Shown: piece by piece, positions 61,801 to 64,000 of the stretch
Position numbering within the stretch: the stretch's first letter is position 1
How the letters are laid out: the number at the start of each line of letters is the position of its first letter
Source of the DNA: Geosiphon pyriformis
Taxonomy: Eukaryota; Glomeromycota; Glomeromycetes; Archaeosporales; Geosiphonaceae
Assembly (NCBI GenBank): GCA_016748015.1
Contig: JAAOMT010000752.1
Coordinates: 256,976 to 320,975 of the forward strand
Direction of reading: 5' to 3'
DNA length: 64,000 bases
The notes under the pieces: model-generated
Database searches by the model: none
The model's input: the letters and a program-made list of their open reading frames with translations, nothing else
Told to the model about the DNA's origin: nothing
Position numbers and translations under genes: made by a program

Positions 61801-64000
61801 AAAAAGCTAAATTAGTAAGTAATAATAATATAATACTAATAATAATTAGTAGACTGTATTTGAATTTGTTAAATAGAGTAATTTGCATGTTTAGTATTAT
61901 TGAATTAATAACAGTTAGTTTTAATAAGTATATGTTTTGTGTATTTTTTTCTGGTATTAATAATGATTTAGTTATGTAAATAAATATTTATTGTTTAAAT
62001 TAGTCCAAATAACTGATTACATATAGCAAATCTGTAAATTGCATTTAGTAAAAATAATTTTGTTTAATTCTGTGTACTAGATAGCAACTGGATTATATTT
62101 ATTAAACATAATAAAAACTAATAATAAATAAGTATATATTTTTAATTTAATTTTATTATTTTATAAATATAACCAAAACAAAAAGTAAAAAAACCAGCTT
62201 TTGTTTTCTAGCAATAATACTATCTAAAAAATCTTTTTTAACTATAAAACAACTAAATAATATTTTGTTAAAATATTATTTTTATATAATAAAAACAAAC
62301 TAGTTTTTAGTTGTTAAAAAAACATATTTTTTGTTTTTGGTTAAAAGTTTTTTTCTTTCAAAGTTTTTTTAAAATAACACATTAAAAAAAATTTTGTATT
62401 GTATTATTTTTGTTAAAAGTCTAAAAATTTGAACCAAAAATTAGTATCTAAATTATTATTCTGTTATTTTTTTTTATTTACTGTTCTTAAATAATAATAA
62501 AAACTAAGACAGCAAAAAAGCAACTTTTTTTAGTGCTTTATTAATTATAACAATATATTATTGTGTATTTTAAGTCTTTTAAAACTCATAATACTACTTT
62601 TTTTCGCTGGTTAGTTTTGGTAAAAAAAGATATTATTAAAAATTTTCTTTTATTAATTAAAAAAAATTATTGTTTTTATAATATATTTATAATATAAATT
62701 GATTAATCTTTTTTTTAATTATACTGTTTTTAAAATTAATAATATAATTGTCGAAATATATAGTTAAACTTGTTTTACCTTTTGGTTTTTTAATTTTAAT
62801 TATTAGTTAAGATATATTATAATTATTTTTGATTTTAAAAAAGTCTTTATAATTTTGTTATTAAAACTAATATTTTGTAAAATTATTATATCTGATAATA
62901 TTAATACTGCAAAAATACTAGTTTTATTTTCTATGTTTTTATTGTTAAAAAACTTATTTCAATTTTTTTGCAACTAAGCTTCTTTTTTATAATTAGTAAA
63001 AAAATTAGAATTACTAAAACACTAATAAATAAAACAACGAATTTAATTAGTTAAAATAATTTAAGTATTTGCAATTTCAAAAAATGATTTTTATATTAAT
63101 AACAGTATTAAAAAACATGACAAAATAAAAAACCAAAAGAATAAAAAACAACAGAAAACCACAGTCTTAATATAAGATATTAAGCTTTTAAACCAATATC
63201 TCAAAACTTATAAACAACAAATAGCTTAAAAAAGATTTTTGGCAAACCAAAAAAAATAATTTTATAATTAAAAAGCAGCTAATTTAAATTATATTTAGTT
63301 AACTAATAATTTTATAAAATTTTTAAATTTTAAATTGTAATTAAATAAGTTTATTAAAGATTTAATTATTTAAATTGTGGTATTAAAAAGATAAAACACA
63401 GAGTTTGTTTTTTTGTCAATTAATTATTAATTTTTTTATATTTTTAAAGTTAGATTAACTTATGAATTAGTTATATTATTATGGTTGAATCTTTTAATTT
63501 TAATTATATTAATTAATTATTTATATTTATTTATATGTATTAACTATTAATATTAATTATATTAGCCAATTTGTTTTTAGAATTAGTTTTTAATATGATT
63601 ATTAACTTAATTAAAGACTTAATTAATAACTTAGTTATTATATAAATTATTAATTTAATCAAAATTTAAATTATTAATGTAATTACTGATTTAATTATTG
63701 ATTTTTTTAAATTATTTATACTTAAATCAATTTATTTAGACCAAATTAATATAATAATATCAATTTCTTGATTTTTTTTATTTTTTTTTATTTGTATATT
63801 TTAGTTTTTATAAAAATATATTGAATAAATATTTAACAATAATTTAAATAAACTTTTAAAAAAACTTTTAAAAATATTAAAATTTTTAATAAAAAAATTA
63901 TTTAAATAATAGTAAAATTATTAATAATAAACAATTTAAATTTTTATAATTTAATTTAATTAATTATATTATAAATTTTTAAATAACTTATTAAGTTATT
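61801..64000. other. AT-rich terminal block, probably degraded repeats
   Basis: No gene is seen. Composition is like the LINE relic and the other AT blocks. 63535-63640 resembles 39085-39200. It probably holds further mobile-element remains too altered to name. Confidence 0.55.

Overview
The window is eukaryotic, very AT-rich fungal DNA. Genes have short GT-AG introns (about 70-140 nt). Several families look like those expanded in arbuscular mycorrhizal fungi (Glomeromycotina): a TKL-like kinase ending in a 'YTSR' tail, a MATA-type HMG-box protein, class-3 lipase-like proteins, a short SAM methyltransferase, a two-membrane-segment family, and a LINE with the RRM/zinc-knuckle, EN, RT and RNase H order known from Gigaspora and Rhizophagus. 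The genus cannot be fixed from the sequence alone.

Layout: an ArsB-like ion permease (2.2-4.6 kb) and a lipase-like gene (4.9-6.2 kb); an AT-rich block; a kinase gene present twice as a large inverted duplication (arms about 9.35-11.64 and 14.84-17.12 kb) around an AT-rich spacer that holds a 20-N assembly gap flanked by an exact 289-bp duplicate; another AT-rich block; an intronless MATA-HMG gene (22.6-24.0 kb); 6.6 kb without recognisable genes; a Q/N-rich protein with an OTU-like C-terminal region (30.6-34.0 kb); a convergent methyltransferase (34.9-36.05 kb, minus strand); another AT-rich block; a second lipase-like gene (41.2-42.6 kb); a 10-exon membrane-protein gene (44.5-46.6 kb); a third lipase-like gene (48.05-49.5 kb); a TFIIS-central-domain-like gene on the minus strand with a microsatellite intron (51.2-52.0 kb); a divergent HMG-like gene (53.5-54.2 kb); and from about 55.5 kb to near the end, an AT-degraded LINE and further AT-rich sequence.

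The most notable points are these. (1) All three lipase-like genes have lost the nucleophile serine of the GxSxG elbow, each in a different way, while otherwise keeping intact, spliceable frames. This suggests a family of membrane-anchored pseudolipases. (2) The LINE is destroyed almost wholly by C-to-T and G-to-A changes, as in repeat-induced point mutation or methylcytosine decay, and the large AT-rich blocks may have the same origin. (3) The Q/N-rich protein seems to carry an OTU-like fold without its catalytic Asp and Cys. Exon joins were worked out by hand from splice consensus, phase and family patterns. No database search was possible.
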